Origin: Salinimicrobium xinjiangense DSM 19287
GTDB taxonomy: Bacteria > Bacteroidota > Bacteroidia > Flavobacteriales > Flavobacteriaceae
DNA length: 64,000 bases
Assembly (NCBI RefSeq): GCF_000423585.1
Contig: NZ_KE384056.1
Coordinates: forward strand, 45,845-109,844
Direction of reading: 5' to 3'
Part shown: positions 15,687 through 24,144 of the stretch, piece by piece
Layout: each line of letters begins with the position of its first letter
How positions within the stretch are numbered: the first letter of the stretch is position 1
Made by a program: the position numbers and the translations under genes
The notes under the pieces: model-generated
Told to the model about the DNA's origin: nothing
Database searches by the model: none
What the model saw: only the letters and a program-made list of their open reading frames with translations

Positions 15687-17137
15687 ATATGGATCGAATA
15701 GCTTTATTAGGATCTCATCAAAACCAGCTTACTTCATGGCTATCATCCCATCCGGAGGGTCACGAACGCGGAGCAATCATTTTTTTTAGGAGGTTAGGAC
15801 GGAAGGTAGTCGGACTTCCGCATTCCGAGAGGTTCGTTTCTTTTGATATAGAACTTATGGATGACGATTGGATCCTGGATAGTTCGGAAGTTCACTTGCG
15901 CATTAACATGCGCAAACTACCTGAAATGTACTTCAGATGTGAAACAGAAAATTTAGTATTAGGTTTTGTTCATAGTCACCCGAGTGGTGTATTGCATTTT
16001 TCCCGAAAGGACGACATTAATGAAGAAAATCTTATCCATGGACTGGCCGGGTGTAATGGAATTCATTCGATTCTTGTTTCAATCATTTACTGCGATGGTA
16101 CCTGGAGAGGGAGAATAAGGACAGGGAAAGAACCGAATGAGGCTAAGCCGGTGCGACATATTTCAGTTCTCAGCGATAAGCTCGAACTGCACCACATAAC
16201 GGAATCAAAAGATTCTCCAGAATCTTTATTGCGCCAGGAAGCAGCCTTTGGAAAGCCTTTCAACGCTAAAATGGGCTCACTTCGGGCTGCTGTTGTGGGT
16301 CTCGGAGGTACGGGTTCCCCGGTAGCTACTATGCTGGCGAGGTGTGGTATAGGAGAGTTGGTCCTAATAGACGGTGATGATTTTGAAGAAACGAATATGA
16401 ATCGCGTACGGGGCTATAAATCTTCGGATGTGGGACATAAGAAAGCTGAGTCATTGAAGAAATTCATTGATGATCTTGGATTGGGAATAAAGGTGATTGC
16501 TTTTCCGGAATTTGTAGGGGATTCTGGGGAAGCGATCGATTCCCTTTCCAGTGCTGACGTAGTTTTCGGGTGCACAGATGATGTTGCAGGAAGGGATTTG
16601 CTGAACCATTGTATATATTATTATGGTCTTATCTTGATAGATTCCGGCCTTACCGGGTTTATACAGGAGGGAGAAGATGGAACCCCTCACTTGCGAGATC
16701 ACAGGGGGAGAGTGAGCTGTATTTTGCCTGAAATAGGCGCATGTCTAAGGTGTCAAGGGATTGTAACCGATATGAAGCTAAAATATGAACAGGCAATAAA
16801 AGACCGGCCGGAATTGGCAGACCTTTATCCGGAAACTTTAAAAAGGGAGCATTACCTGATTGGAGGTGGGAATTCTGCTCCGGGAGTCGGTCCATTTACT
16901 TCCATGACTGCTGATAATGCCTTGGCTACTTTTATGAATTTAATAAAACCTTACCGAAGGCTTCCGAGCGATCTAAGACAGGACAACATTTGGGTAGATT
17001 TTGTTCATATGAGTATTCATAGTAATGAGCCTGCGGAAAATCCTGATTGTATTTACTGCAGGAAAAAGTTCCTAACCTTAAAAGAGGAAAACTACCGATT
17101 GGATATGGCAAAACTCGGTAAAATCTCAAATGTTTAA
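15653..17137 (+). CDS. JAB isopeptidase - E1 (ThiF) fusion protein
   Basis: 494 residues if started at ATG 15653, overlapping the E2 end; an ATG at 15689 is possible. N-terminal JAB/JAMM domain with the full zinc-protease set: E38 (HERGAIIFF), H107-S-H109-P, S117 and D120. C-terminal E1-like adenylating domain: Rossmann loop GLGGTGS (216-222), LIDGDDFEETNMNR (238-251), GCTDD (306-310), and two CxxC pairs (C364/C367, C466/C469) that should bind structural zinc. It would trim or deconjugate the Ubl and activate its C-terminus with ATP. No separate E3 gene is present. The stop overlaps the next start by 8 bp. Confidence 0.85.
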   Translation: MGSEEPSGNRIDMDRIALLGSHQNQLTSWLSSHPEGHERGAIIFFRRLGRKVVGLPHSERFVSFDIELMDDDWILDSSEVHLRINMRKLPEMYFRCETENLVLGFVHSHPSGVLHFSRKDDINEENLIHGLAGCNGIHSILVSIIYCDGTWRGRIRTGKEPNEAKPVRHISVLSDKLELHHITESKDSPESLLRQEAAFGKPFNAKMGSLRAAVVGLGGTGSPVATMLARCGIGELVLIDGDDFEETNMNRVRGYKSSDVGHKKAESLKKFIDDLGLGIKVIAFPEFVGDSGEAIDSLSSADVVFGCTDDVAGRDLLNHCIYYYGLILIDSGLTGFIQEGEDGTPHLRDHRGRVSCILPEIGACLRCQGIVTDMKLKYEQAIKDRPELADLYPETLKREHYLIGGGNSAPGVGPFTSMTADNALATFMNLIKPYRRLPSDLRQDNIWVDFVHMSIHSNEPAENPDCIYCRKKFLTLKEENYRLDMAKLGKISNV

Positions 17138-17558
17138 AGGTTTATTTAAAAAATTAAGGTGTGTATTTGGAAGAAACTCTTCACGGAGAAATGATGCAAA
17201 ACCGCCTCATTTTGGCAGCGTAGTAGTAAGCACAAAAGCACCCGCGAACGATGAAATTGAAGAACGAGTATTAATTCAGGTAAAATACCAAGGTAAACCC
17301 TACTGGTGTCTCTTTAAATGTCCTTGTGGTTGCAGAAGAGTTATTAGTCTTTCCTTGCAGGAAAATCACGAACCTCACTGGGAATTAAAAGTTACGGAAT
17401 CCGGGATACCGAGTTTATCTCCATCTGTTTGGCAAACCGTTGGATGTTTGAGTCACTTCTGGATTGAAGAAGGATTTGTTAGATGGTGTACTAATACCGG
17501 ACAGAAGCCTTGGATTGCAGAACCTGAATATTACTCAAAGCCTCGAAAAAATTTGTAA
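17130..17558 (+). CDS. DUF6527 protein of the ubiquitin-like operon
   Basis: 142 residues; ATG at 17130 lies inside the last codons of the E1 gene. Features typical of DUF6527: a strand ending in LFKCPCGCRRVI (CPCGC at 64-68), PHWEL, and the signature GCLSHFWIEEGFVRWC (105-120). The Cys/His pattern suggests a small zinc-binding or hydrolase-like fold. The N-terminus is basic (KKLRCVFGRNSSRR). The family is a constant partner of multiubiquitin/E2/E1 operons and is thought to act in Ubl processing or ligation; the exact reaction is not deducible here. An overlapping 98-codon frame (17464-17760) is taken as a shadow. Confidence 0.8.
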   Translation: MFKGLFKKLRCVFGRNSSRRNDAKPPHFGSVVVSTKAPANDEIEERVLIQVKYQGKPYWCLFKCPCGCRRVISLSLQENHEPHWELKVTESGIPSLSPSVWQTVGCLSHFWIEEGFVRWCTNTGQKPWIAEPEYYSKPRKNL

Positions 17559-18037
17559 CAGGCAAAAGAAAATACTTCTTTTAAATTTTAGAAATAATAG
17601 TTTTCCATGGGAGTTAAAAGATTTTAGTAGCGCACTGAATGGAAGTTATTCAGGAGTTTTAATGGAGGTCATTTTTTTTGGGGTGAAGAGTCAAATACCT
17701 ATTTGGGAGGTTCAGTTTCTCTTATATTATACCAAAACCTTTTCTCCTAGTGCGATTTAAAAAAATCTTAGTAGGCTCTCAACCTCACTCAACCTATAAG
17801 GTGCGACTAATCAAAAATTTTTTGGATAGTTAGGGAAATTATCAAATAATTTGAATATATGATACTTCTTCCAACTAATACGACACAGTAAATAATTTCG
17901 GATTTATTTATCCGTTAATTTCCGAAGAGTTATTTTAATTAATAATTCCTGAATCGTTTATCCTTAGCACACTCAATGAATTTTATTAGCCATATACAGT
18001 TCTTTCTTCGTCCTAATAATAACCTAACTTTTACCTT
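17559..18037. other. AT-rich intergenic gap inside the island
   Basis: No supported gene, RNA or repeat. A frame continuing from inside the DUF6527 gene to 17760 has no motifs. The region separates the ubiquitin-like operon from the gene at 18038 and should hold that gene's promoter, but no clear TAnnTTTG box stands out. Confidence 0.4.
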
Positions 18038-19351
18038 ATGAAATTTTTTTACAGCTTATTGTTTGTAGCATTACCTGCAATTTCCTATTGTCAAACTTAT
18101 ACAGATTTAGGCGACTCTGGTTCAACTAGCTTGAGTTACCAAAGCCCCATTCAAAAGTACATTTCAGATTTCGACGAGAAGGAAAAATTTAATGATAATA
18201 TGTTGGATATTTTCTTTGCAAGGAAGGTGGGAAAAGCCTTTACAGGAACAAACGATTTATTTCTTCAAAAATTCTTTGCTAATTTCAATACAACTGAAGA
18301 ATCTGTCAGTGTGGGATTTAATTTTGATGACAGATGGGGAAATCCGTTACGCCAATTAGATTGGGTGTATACAGGAGGATTTAAACTTCAGGGAAGTAAG
18401 ACTTCTTCCATTTTTTATAAAAGTAGTAATGAGGGTGATAGTTTTAAAGGTAATAACATAGGTGCCTTTTTTAAAGTAAGTTTTATTGGCAATGGCACCT
18501 TAAACTACAAGAGTAGCGAGAAAAAACAACGAAGTTTGGCTATAGACAAATACAGAGAATTAATTTATCCAAAATATGAAAAAAAGGTTCAAACTTATAA
18601 TAATTTCGAATATGCGAATATTAAGGAATATAATCAATCTCTCTCAAAATTTGATCAAGAAATAACATCGATTAAGGATCAATTGAAGAAAAAACATAGA
18701 GAAATTTATCAGGAAATTGCAGAGGATGAGATAAAATATATCCAAGAAAACAATATGTACAGATTCATATACGATTGGTGGGCTTCTGGAGATCTTTATC
18801 TTCCCTTTGGAGATAAGGAATATTTAGTGACTCCTATAGTAAACAATGAACCAACTTCTAGAAAATTGTATAATTTCGAAATGAATTTTTCATTAAATGG
18901 ATTTATAGGATGGTCAGCAGGTGTTTCTTTATTTGGCAAATTAAATTACCGAGCCGGAGGGACTAACAATATATTATTAGATGAACTGACCAAAAAAACA
19001 TTTCAAACGGGAATCATTGATGAAAATAATAATGTAATAATAAGCCGTCCAATACAGGCATATGAAGCAGATTATAATTATTTTATACGACAATCCATAA
19101 AACCGGAATTAATATTCTTTGTTGAATTGGGAGATTTTGGTTCCCTTGGTTTTAGTCCTGCAATAGAATATAATTTTGGTTCTCCTTATAAAGCAACAAA
19201 TTGGAAATTAGGTATCCCTTTTAGTTTAAAGGATAAGGAGGGAAAGCCAAGTGTGAATTTTGAGGTCCAATGGCAAGAAAGAAGTGGTTTTTCTGCAACA
19301 CATCATTATGTAGGTATAACAACCAGCTTCCTCTTTGGAAGTCTACTATGA
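18038..19351 (+). CDS. Unrecognised secreted, probably outer-membrane beta-barrel protein
   Basis: 437 residues with a signal peptide (cleavage after SYCQ, residue ~19). Many alternating aromatic strands (SVSVGFNFDDRWGN, LDWVYTGGFKLQG, FSLNGFIGWSAGVSLFGKL) and a hydrophobic end (HYVGITTSFLFGSLL) suggest a beta-barrel. Between residues ~165 and 240 lies a charged helical, coiled-coil-like insertion (FDQEITSIKDQLKKKHREIY). I recognise no family. It stands alone about 480 bp after the ubiquitin-like operon, on the same strand; a functional link is not shown. Confidence 0.7.
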   Translation: MKFFYSLLFVALPAISYCQTYTDLGDSGSTSLSYQSPIQKYISDFDEKEKFNDNMLDIFFARKVGKAFTGTNDLFLQKFFANFNTTEESVSVGFNFDDRWGNPLRQLDWVYTGGFKLQGSKTSSIFYKSSNEGDSFKGNNIGAFFKVSFIGNGTLNYKSSEKKQRSLAIDKYRELIYPKYEKKVQTYNNFEYANIKEYNQSLSKFDQEITSIKDQLKKKHREIYQEIAEDEIKYIQENNMYRFIYDWWASGDLYLPFGDKEYLVTPIVNNEPTSRKLYNFEMNFSLNGFIGWSAGVSLFGKLNYRAGGTNNILLDELTKKTFQTGIIDENNNVIISRPIQAYEADYNYFIRQSIKPELIFFVELGDFGSLGFSPAIEYNFGSPYKATNWKLGIPFSLKDKEGKPSVNFEVQWQERSGFSATHHYVGITTSFLFGSLL

Positions 19352-19869
19352 AGAGTATAATATGAAATTTAATTTCCTCTAGGCCTAATTTAAAAATTCA
19401 ATATTATTATTCGACTGCACAACAATTGAGCAGCCTATAGGGGGAATTCCTATTAGCTGAACCGTCTCTAATATTAAAATTCTCTATATAAAACCAAGGG
19501 GGAGAATAGCAAGAGGATGACACGCTGCGCGATGTCATACGTTCTTCCCCCCTTTGTTGATAAGGCTTTGCATATTTTACTTTTAAAGATTATTACTAAT
19601 TTTGCGGCAAATGCTTTGGGAACCCTTGTCAATAGGGGATCATTTGCGGCAACCATTACTAATTTTCCTTAGACCTGCCTCACAAAATAGTATTAGTTCG
19701 GTAGATTTGGGCTTGCAGCACTTCGCTGTGCTTCGTTCGCTTTACCTTTGATTTTAATCTGTGTCATTCACGATGAAAACTTTTGGCACCCATTTTAAAA
19801 GCTGTAGGGCTACTTTTTTTACTGTCCGGTCTGTCCTCCCGAAGGATAAGTCTACTTCAAAAAAATATT
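19352..19869. other. Intergenic gap between the barrel protein and the integrase
   Basis: No supported gene. Contains an inverted repeat ATGACA/TGTCAT around 19518-19539. A 60-codon minus-strand frame (19474-19656) lacks an identifiable domain and is not annotated. Confidence 0.4.
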
Positions 19870-21129
19870 CTACTCCTCTTTCTGTTTTTCAGAAATAGAT
19901 TTCATTTTTTCTTTTTTTGCCAGCTTGATCTTTAGCGCCTGCATGTCATCACTTATTTTTCTGTCCACAATTTTCGCATAATGTTGGGTTGTCCTCAGAT
20001 CTTTATGCCCGAGCATCTTACTCACGGATTCAATTGGAACTCCATTAGTTAGTGTTATGGTAGTGGCAAAGGTATGGCGGGTTAGGTGAGTGGTGAGCAG
20101 TTTATTAATACCGCACATCATGGCAATTTCCTTTAAGAAGGCATTCGATTTCTGATTGCTGAGAACTGGGAGGATGCAATCTCTCTTTCGTACCTCCGGG
20201 TGGTCCTGATATCGTTCAATGATTTCTTCGGCAACAGGTAATAGAGGAATGCTACTCAAAGATTTTGTTTTCGTTCTTTTAATGCGAATCCATTTACCAC
20301 CGTCTATACCTTTGGTAATATCGGCGCTGCTCAGTTTTTTAACATCAGAATATGCCAGTCCGGTGTAACAACTAAAAACAAACATGTCTCGCACCAGTTT
20401 TAACCGATCCATGTGAAGATCCTTATTGATCAGTTTCTGTACTTCTTCTTCATTAAGAAATTCCCTTTCCACCGTTTCAAACTGAACTTTATAATTGTAG
20501 AATGGATCCCGGTCCATCCATTGATTGGCTAAAGCAATTCGAATAATCTTTTTGAAGTTGTTGACGTACTTCAAAGCAGAGTTATGATTGCATTCTCTTT
20601 TGGTTTTCAAGAAATACTCAAACTTCGAAATGAACTGATAGCTGATATCATTCAAAGGATAATCGTTGGCCTTATATTCTTCCTCAATGAATTGCTCAAC
20701 ATGATTAAAACACGTCCAGTATCTTTTAGCAGTGCTCTTAGAAATATTCTTTCCTGAAAGCCGGTCCATTTGCTCATTATGCTCCTTAAATACCTTCAGG
20801 GTCATTTTTGGTTTCGGCTTATTTTCCCCTTTAAATTCTTCAAGAATACTTTTTAGAGTTATCTCCAAATCTTTTTCGACGAGGCCCTGGTGTATTTTCC
20901 TGATTTTATTCCTGAGGACATTAATATAATCATTGAGTTCAGTAGCTTCCGTGCTTTTCCCTAAAGCTCTTTCAGATTTCGAACTCCATTTCCCGAAGTC
21001 AATTTTTCGGCTAATACTAATGTCAGATCGCTTGTTATTCACTGTAATCCGCATATAAACATCACCGTCTGAGGTCTTCTTACTTCTACTTTTTCTAACG
21101 AAGAATGTGAGCTGATACTGAGTGTGCAT
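19870..21129 (-). CDS. Tyrosine recombinase (Bacteroidota-type integrase) of the island
   Basis: 419 residues: N-terminal arm-binding-like domain (FVRKSRSKKTSDGDVYMRITVN), a SAM-like core-binding domain (~105-205) and a C-terminal catalytic domain with FSCYTGLAYSDVKKL, the beta-hairpin lysine (RTKTKSLSSIPLLP), HLTRHTFATT, LGHKDLRTTQHYAKI with the nucleophile Tyr. The usual first arginine in TGLR is replaced by Ala (TGLAYSD), as is common in integrases of Bacteroidota transposons and islands. It points away from ssrA, and its 5' flank carries inverted repeats. It should drive integration at and excision from the ssrA 3' end. Confidence 0.9.
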   Translation of the reverse strand: MHTQYQLTFFVRKSRSKKTSDGDVYMRITVNNKRSDISISRKIDFGKWSSKSERALGKSTEATELNDYINVLRNKIRKIHQGLVEKDLEITLKSILEEFKGENKPKPKMTLKVFKEHNEQMDRLSGKNISKSTAKRYWTCFNHVEQFIEEEYKANDYPLNDISYQFISKFEYFLKTKRECNHNSALKYVNNFKKIIRIALANQWMDRDPFYNYKVQFETVEREFLNEEEVQKLINKDLHMDRLKLVRDMFVFSCYTGLAYSDVKKLSSADITKGIDGGKWIRIKRTKTKSLSSIPLLPVAEEIIERYQDHPEVRKRDCILPVLSNQKSNAFLKEIAMMCGINKLLTTHLTRHTFATTITLTNGVPIESVSKMLGHKDLRTTQHYAKIVDRKISDDMQALKIKLAKKEKMKSISEKQKEE

Positions 21130-21233
21130 TTTTTTGGTCTTTAAATTCGGTTTTAAAGTACTAAAAAAGCATATACGATTTAAAACTTTAATAGTTTGTA
21201 AGGAATTGGTATACAGGGATTTTATCCGTTTCT

Positions 21234-21291
21234 AGTGTGCAATTTTTGAAGAAAAAATTGGTCACCGAATTGCACACTGTTAATGTGCAAT
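21234..21291. repeat. Nested inverted repeats upstream of the integrase
   Basis: AGTGTGCAATT (21234-21244) is inverted at 21268-21278, and ATTGCACA (21269-21276) is inverted again at 21284-21291. Three related GTGCAATT sites this near the att end look like integrase arm or excisionase sites. Confidence 0.5.
21258..21272 (+). repeat. Island-end direct repeat, right copy
   Basis: TTGGTCACCGAATTG, 14 of 15 identical to 5822-5836, about 110 bp inside the right end. It overlaps the inverted repeat cluster. Confidence 0.4.
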
Positions 21292-21322
21292 TATTCGATA
21301 TTAAACGAATTTAAGAAAAATG

Positions 21323-21357
21323 AAAAACCCCGTAAATCCTAGGATTTCGGGGTTTTT
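21323..21357 (-). terminator. ssrA: Terminator of ssrA (works on both strands)
   Basis: AAAAACCCCG/CGGGGTTTTT stem with an inner AAATCC/GGATTT part. It begins 24 bp past the tmRNA 3' end. If the island model holds, this terminator was brought in with the island. Confidence 0.8.
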
Positions 21358-21380
21358 GATTGAGTTTGGTACTCATAAAG

Positions 21381-21777
21381 TGGAGTCGGAGGGGTTCGAA
21401 CCCTCGTCCAAACAAGCAATTCAGAAGCTTTCTACACGTTTAGTTTTCGCTTGTTTTTCGATGCAAAGCCGGCCGAAAACCACCAACTTTACACTTATCC
21501 TCAATTAGATTTCGAAACTGCATCAAGGCCCTGCAGTCTCTATATTTACTTTATCGGTGCCTCTAATGTGAATGCCGTAAATCAAGGCCTTCACGAGACA
21601 TCTTGGCTCCCTACCTTGTAGGGACTAGAGTAATCCTACTATAATTCAGATTATGCTGCCAAGGCGTAGTTATTCTCGCCGTTTAAAAAGTGTGAAAAAT
21701 GAGATTTACGAGCTATTTCCCAGCGCTCGACGTGCTTACAACTCAATTAGACTCGCTGTCAAAACCAAGTCGACCCC
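21381..21777 (-). ncRNA. ssrA: tmRNA (transfer-messenger RNA)
   Basis: About 397 nt. The 5' acceptor strand GGGGTCG (21777-21771) pairs with CGACTCC near the 3' end; the T-arm reads GAGGGTTCGAACCCCTC; discriminator A at 21381; CCA is not encoded. The tag frame at 21680-21651 reads GGC GAG AAT AAC TAC GCC TTG GCA GCA TAA, i.e. tag residues GENNYALAA with the resume codon GGC, the form usual in Bacteroidota. It rescues stalled ribosomes with SmpB and marks the proteins for proteolysis. The 3' end is used as the island's integration site. Confidence 0.95.
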
Positions 21778-21852
21778 AATATGTAAAGAACTTCTGCAAT
21801 ATTATTGCATTTTTCATGCCAATCATTGATGGCACAAAGCTAAGAATTTATA

Positions 21853-21912
21853 TCAATTAACAATTAACAATTACCAATGAACAATAAACAATAAACAATT
21901 AACCAATAACTG
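21853..21912. repeat. Heptamer-period array (AACAATT type)
   Basis: Reads as consecutive 7-mers AACAATT, AACAATT, ACCAATG, AACAATA, AACAATA, AACAATT, AACCAAT. It lies in the ~307-bp gap between ssrA and the gene at 22085, which otherwise holds only the promoters. Confidence 0.7.
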
Positions 21913-22041
21913 AAAACCTTGGCGCGGATTCACAATACGTGACCATCCCTTTTTGCAATATGGAATATTCAATATTCCTTGAAAAAGTTTTGATTACTGG
22001 CTCTTGTAGCAAAGCGGTCTTAAGTCTGTTTTTAAAATTCT

Positions 22042-22049
22042 TATCTTTG
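22042..22049 (+). promoter_or_regulatory. -7 box of the 22085 operon
   Basis: TATCTTTG, a perfect TAnnTTTG, 35 bp before the start codon. The -33 region has only a T-run (CTGTTTTT). Confidence 0.45.
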
Positions 22050-22084
22050 AAATTATCCAAACAATTTCAAAAGCCATTCCAAAA

Positions 22085-23302
22085 ATGATAAAATTTGCCC
22101 TCATCAAAGAGCGAAAGACGCCGCCCGATCGACGTGTAGTATTTTCTCCTGAAAAGCTTAAAGAAGCTGTAGAAAAATTTCCGGAGGCCCGGTTCCAGGT
22201 GGAAAGTTCAGGCATCAGGATCTTTACAGATGAGGAGTACAGGCAGGCAGGTTTTGAGGTTTCCGAAGATATTTCAGGTTGTGATGTGATGCTTGGCGTA
22301 AAAGAAGTTCCGCTGCCTTATTTAATTCCGGATAAAAAGTACTTCTTTTTCTCTCATACTATTAAAAAGCAGCCTTACAATAGAGATTTACTGCGGGAGA
22401 TCCTCAAGAACAATATCGAACTATACGACCATGAGGTGATCATTAATGAAACTGGCGGCCGACTCATTGGCTTCGGAAGGTATGCCGGCCTGGTGGGCGC
22501 GTATAACGGCTTCCGGGGAATAGGTCTCAAAAATGGCATTTTTGAGCTCCCTAAAGCTGAAAGCCTGCCCGATCTCAATGCCATGTTGGCAGAACTTGAC
22601 AAAGTTTCAATTCCGCCGCTCAAGATCGTGCTCACCGGAAGCGGAAAAGTTGCCTATGGCGCCAGAGAGATCCTGGATCACCTGCAAGTAGAAAATGTAG
22701 GGGTAGAAGAGTTCCTTGAGAATGATTTCGAAAGGCCGGTCTACTGTCACGTCGATGTGCTTGACTATAATAAACGCAAGGACGGCAGCAAGGGTTCCAA
22801 TTCTGAGTTTTACAAGCATCCGGAGCTCTATGAGTCCGATTTCAGACGCTTTACCCGTGCAGCCGATTTCTTTATTGCGGGTCATTTTTACGGGGAGGGT
22901 GCCCCAGTGTTTTTTACTGCTGAAGATGCAAAGTCGCCTGATTTCAGGATCAAATATATAGCAGATATTTCCTGCGATATCGCCGGACCTGTTGCCAGTA
23001 CTATACGTCCATCCACCATAGCCGAACCTTTTTACGGTTATGAGCCGCAGGAAAAGCGGGAGGTTGATTTTAGAGAAAAAGAGTCAATACTGGTGATGGC
23101 CGTAGATAATCTCCCCTGCGAATTGCCTAAAGATGCAAGTGAGGGCTTTGGAGAAATGTTTTTGGAAAATGTATTGCCGGCTTTTTTTAATGGAGACAGG
23201 AATGGAATTCTGGAGCGGGCACGTATGACCAAAAATGGAAAACTTACGGCTCGTTTTGAATATTTAAGTGATTATGTAAAAGGAGAAGAAATAGGAATAT
23301 GA
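22085..23302 (+). CDS. Alanine dehydrogenase / saccharopine dehydrogenase-like NAD(P)-dependent oxidoreductase
   Basis: 405 residues. The N-terminal AlaDH/PNT-type domain is clear (MIKFALIKERKTPPDRRVVFSPEKL; GCDVMLGVKEVP; YFFFSHTIKKQPYN; GRYAGLVGAYNGFRGI). The NAD-binding half has VLTGSGKVAYGAREIL near residue 180 and a Cys/Asp-rich DISCDIAGPVASTIRPS segment characteristic of saccharopine-type (lysine-forming) enzymes. The reaction is probably reductive amination or lysine/saccharopine interconversion; the substrate cannot be fixed from sequence alone. Cytoplasmic. Its stop overlaps the ATG of the next gene by 4 bp, so both are co-translated. Confidence 0.75.
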   Translation: MIKFALIKERKTPPDRRVVFSPEKLKEAVEKFPEARFQVESSGIRIFTDEEYRQAGFEVSEDISGCDVMLGVKEVPLPYLIPDKKYFFFSHTIKKQPYNRDLLREILKNNIELYDHEVIINETGGRLIGFGRYAGLVGAYNGFRGIGLKNGIFELPKAESLPDLNAMLAELDKVSIPPLKIVLTGSGKVAYGAREILDHLQVENVGVEEFLENDFERPVYCHVDVLDYNKRKDGSKGSNSEFYKHPELYESDFRRFTRAADFFIAGHFYGEGAPVFFTAEDAKSPDFRIKYIADISCDIAGPVASTIRPSTIAEPFYGYEPQEKREVDFREKESILVMAVDNLPCELPKDASEGFGEMFLENVLPAFFNGDRNGILERARMTKNGKLTARFEYLSDYVKGEEIGI

Positions 23303-24126
23303 AAACATTACTTATGAATTTTATGATCCTGCTGTTTACTGCGGTTCCGGTAGAAGCACAGCTATCGGTAATGAGCTATAATATCAAATATGCCAATGAG
23401 AATGATGGCGAAAACAGCTGGTCACAGAGAAAAGATCATCTTGCCGGTCAGCTTAAATTCTACGAGCCCGATATATTTGGTGTTCAGGAGGCTTTGCATA
23501 GTCAGCTGGAATTCTTAAAAGATGAGCTCACAGGCTATGAATACTTCGGAAAAGCTCGTGATGACGGGGCTCAAAAAGGGGAGTTTAGCGCAATATTTTT
23601 TAAGACTGAAAAATTTAAACTTCTCGAGCAGGGAACCTTCTGGCTTTCCTCTACACCCGATAAACCCGGAAAGGGTTGGGATGCAGATTATCCGCGGGTA
23701 TGTACCTATGGCAGATTTGCAGAAAAGGAAACCGATAAGGAATTTTGGGTTTTCAATACCCATTTTGATCATGTTGGCAAAGAAGCCAGGAAAGAAAGCA
23801 CACAGCTCATCCATCAAAAAATTGTAGAATTGAACAGGGAAGGAGATCCGGTGATATTAATGGGTGATCTAAACCTGGAGCCCGATACCCCTGAAATTGA
23901 ATTTCTCGCAGCTCATTACCGAGACTCTAAAGAGGAAGCTGGCCTGGTATTCGGACCCGAAGGAACCTTTAATGCCTACGACTTTCATTCTCCCGTGTCC
24001 CGCCGCATCGACTATATATTTACTACTAATATTAAGGTGTTGAAGTATGCAGTTCTCAGCGATTCAAAAGACCTGAAATATCCTTCAGATCATCTGCCGG
24101 TGCTTGTGCAGCTGGAGTTGCCATAA
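23299..24126 (+). CDS. Secreted endonuclease/exonuclease/phosphatase (EEP) family protein
   Basis: 275 residues with a signal peptide (MKTLLMNFMILLFTAVPVEAQ). The EEP fold motifs are present: LSVMSYNIKYANEND (metal/Asn), DIFGVQEALHSQ (catalytic Glu), NTHFDHVG (His), VILMGDLNLEP (Asp-Asn) and the final SDHLPV (Asp-His). Such Bacteroidota proteins may act on phospholipid heads, nucleic acids or sugar phosphates outside the cell; the substrate is unknown. The ATG overlaps the stop of the dehydrogenase gene (ATGA). A bidirectional terminator follows and separates it from the convergent channel gene. Confidence 0.88.
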   Translation: MKTLLMNFMILLFTAVPVEAQLSVMSYNIKYANENDGENSWSQRKDHLAGQLKFYEPDIFGVQEALHSQLEFLKDELTGYEYFGKARDDGAQKGEFSAIFFKTEKFKLLEQGTFWLSSTPDKPGKGWDADYPRVCTYGRFAEKETDKEFWVFNTHFDHVGKEARKESTQLIHQKIVELNREGDPVILMGDLNLEPDTPEIEFLAAHYRDSKEEAGLVFGPEGTFNAYDFHSPVSRRIDYIFTTNIKVLKYAVLSDSKDLKYPSDHLPVLVQLELP

Positions 24127-24144
24127 AGCTTCAAATGATAACAT

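Larger units (their letters stand above)
5765..21380. mobile_element. Genomic island integrated at the 3' end of ssrA
   Basis: A tyrosine recombinase gene (19870-21129) lies about 250 bp from the 3' end of tmRNA, and partial copies of that 3' end occur 15.6 kb away in the same orientation. Everything between looks accessory: receptor set, pseudogene, sensor kinase set, ubiquitin-like operon and an orphan outer-membrane protein, with AT-rich gaps. A 15-bp near-identical sequence (TTGGTCACCGA then A/T then TTG) occurs just inside both ends (5822, 21258). Outside, gene density and type return to housekeeping. No conjugation, replication or phage structural genes are seen, so it is probably a passively mobilised or fixed island. 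Exact ends are inferred. Confidence 0.7.

Noticed and set aside
17464-17760. 98-codon plus-strand frame after the DUF6527 gene
   Set aside because: It starts inside the DUF6527 gene in another frame, has no motif, no signal and ordinary intergenic composition at its end.
19474-19656. 60-codon minus-strand frame near the integrase
   Set aside because: No domain, no ribosome site or promoter, and it overlaps an inverted repeat.
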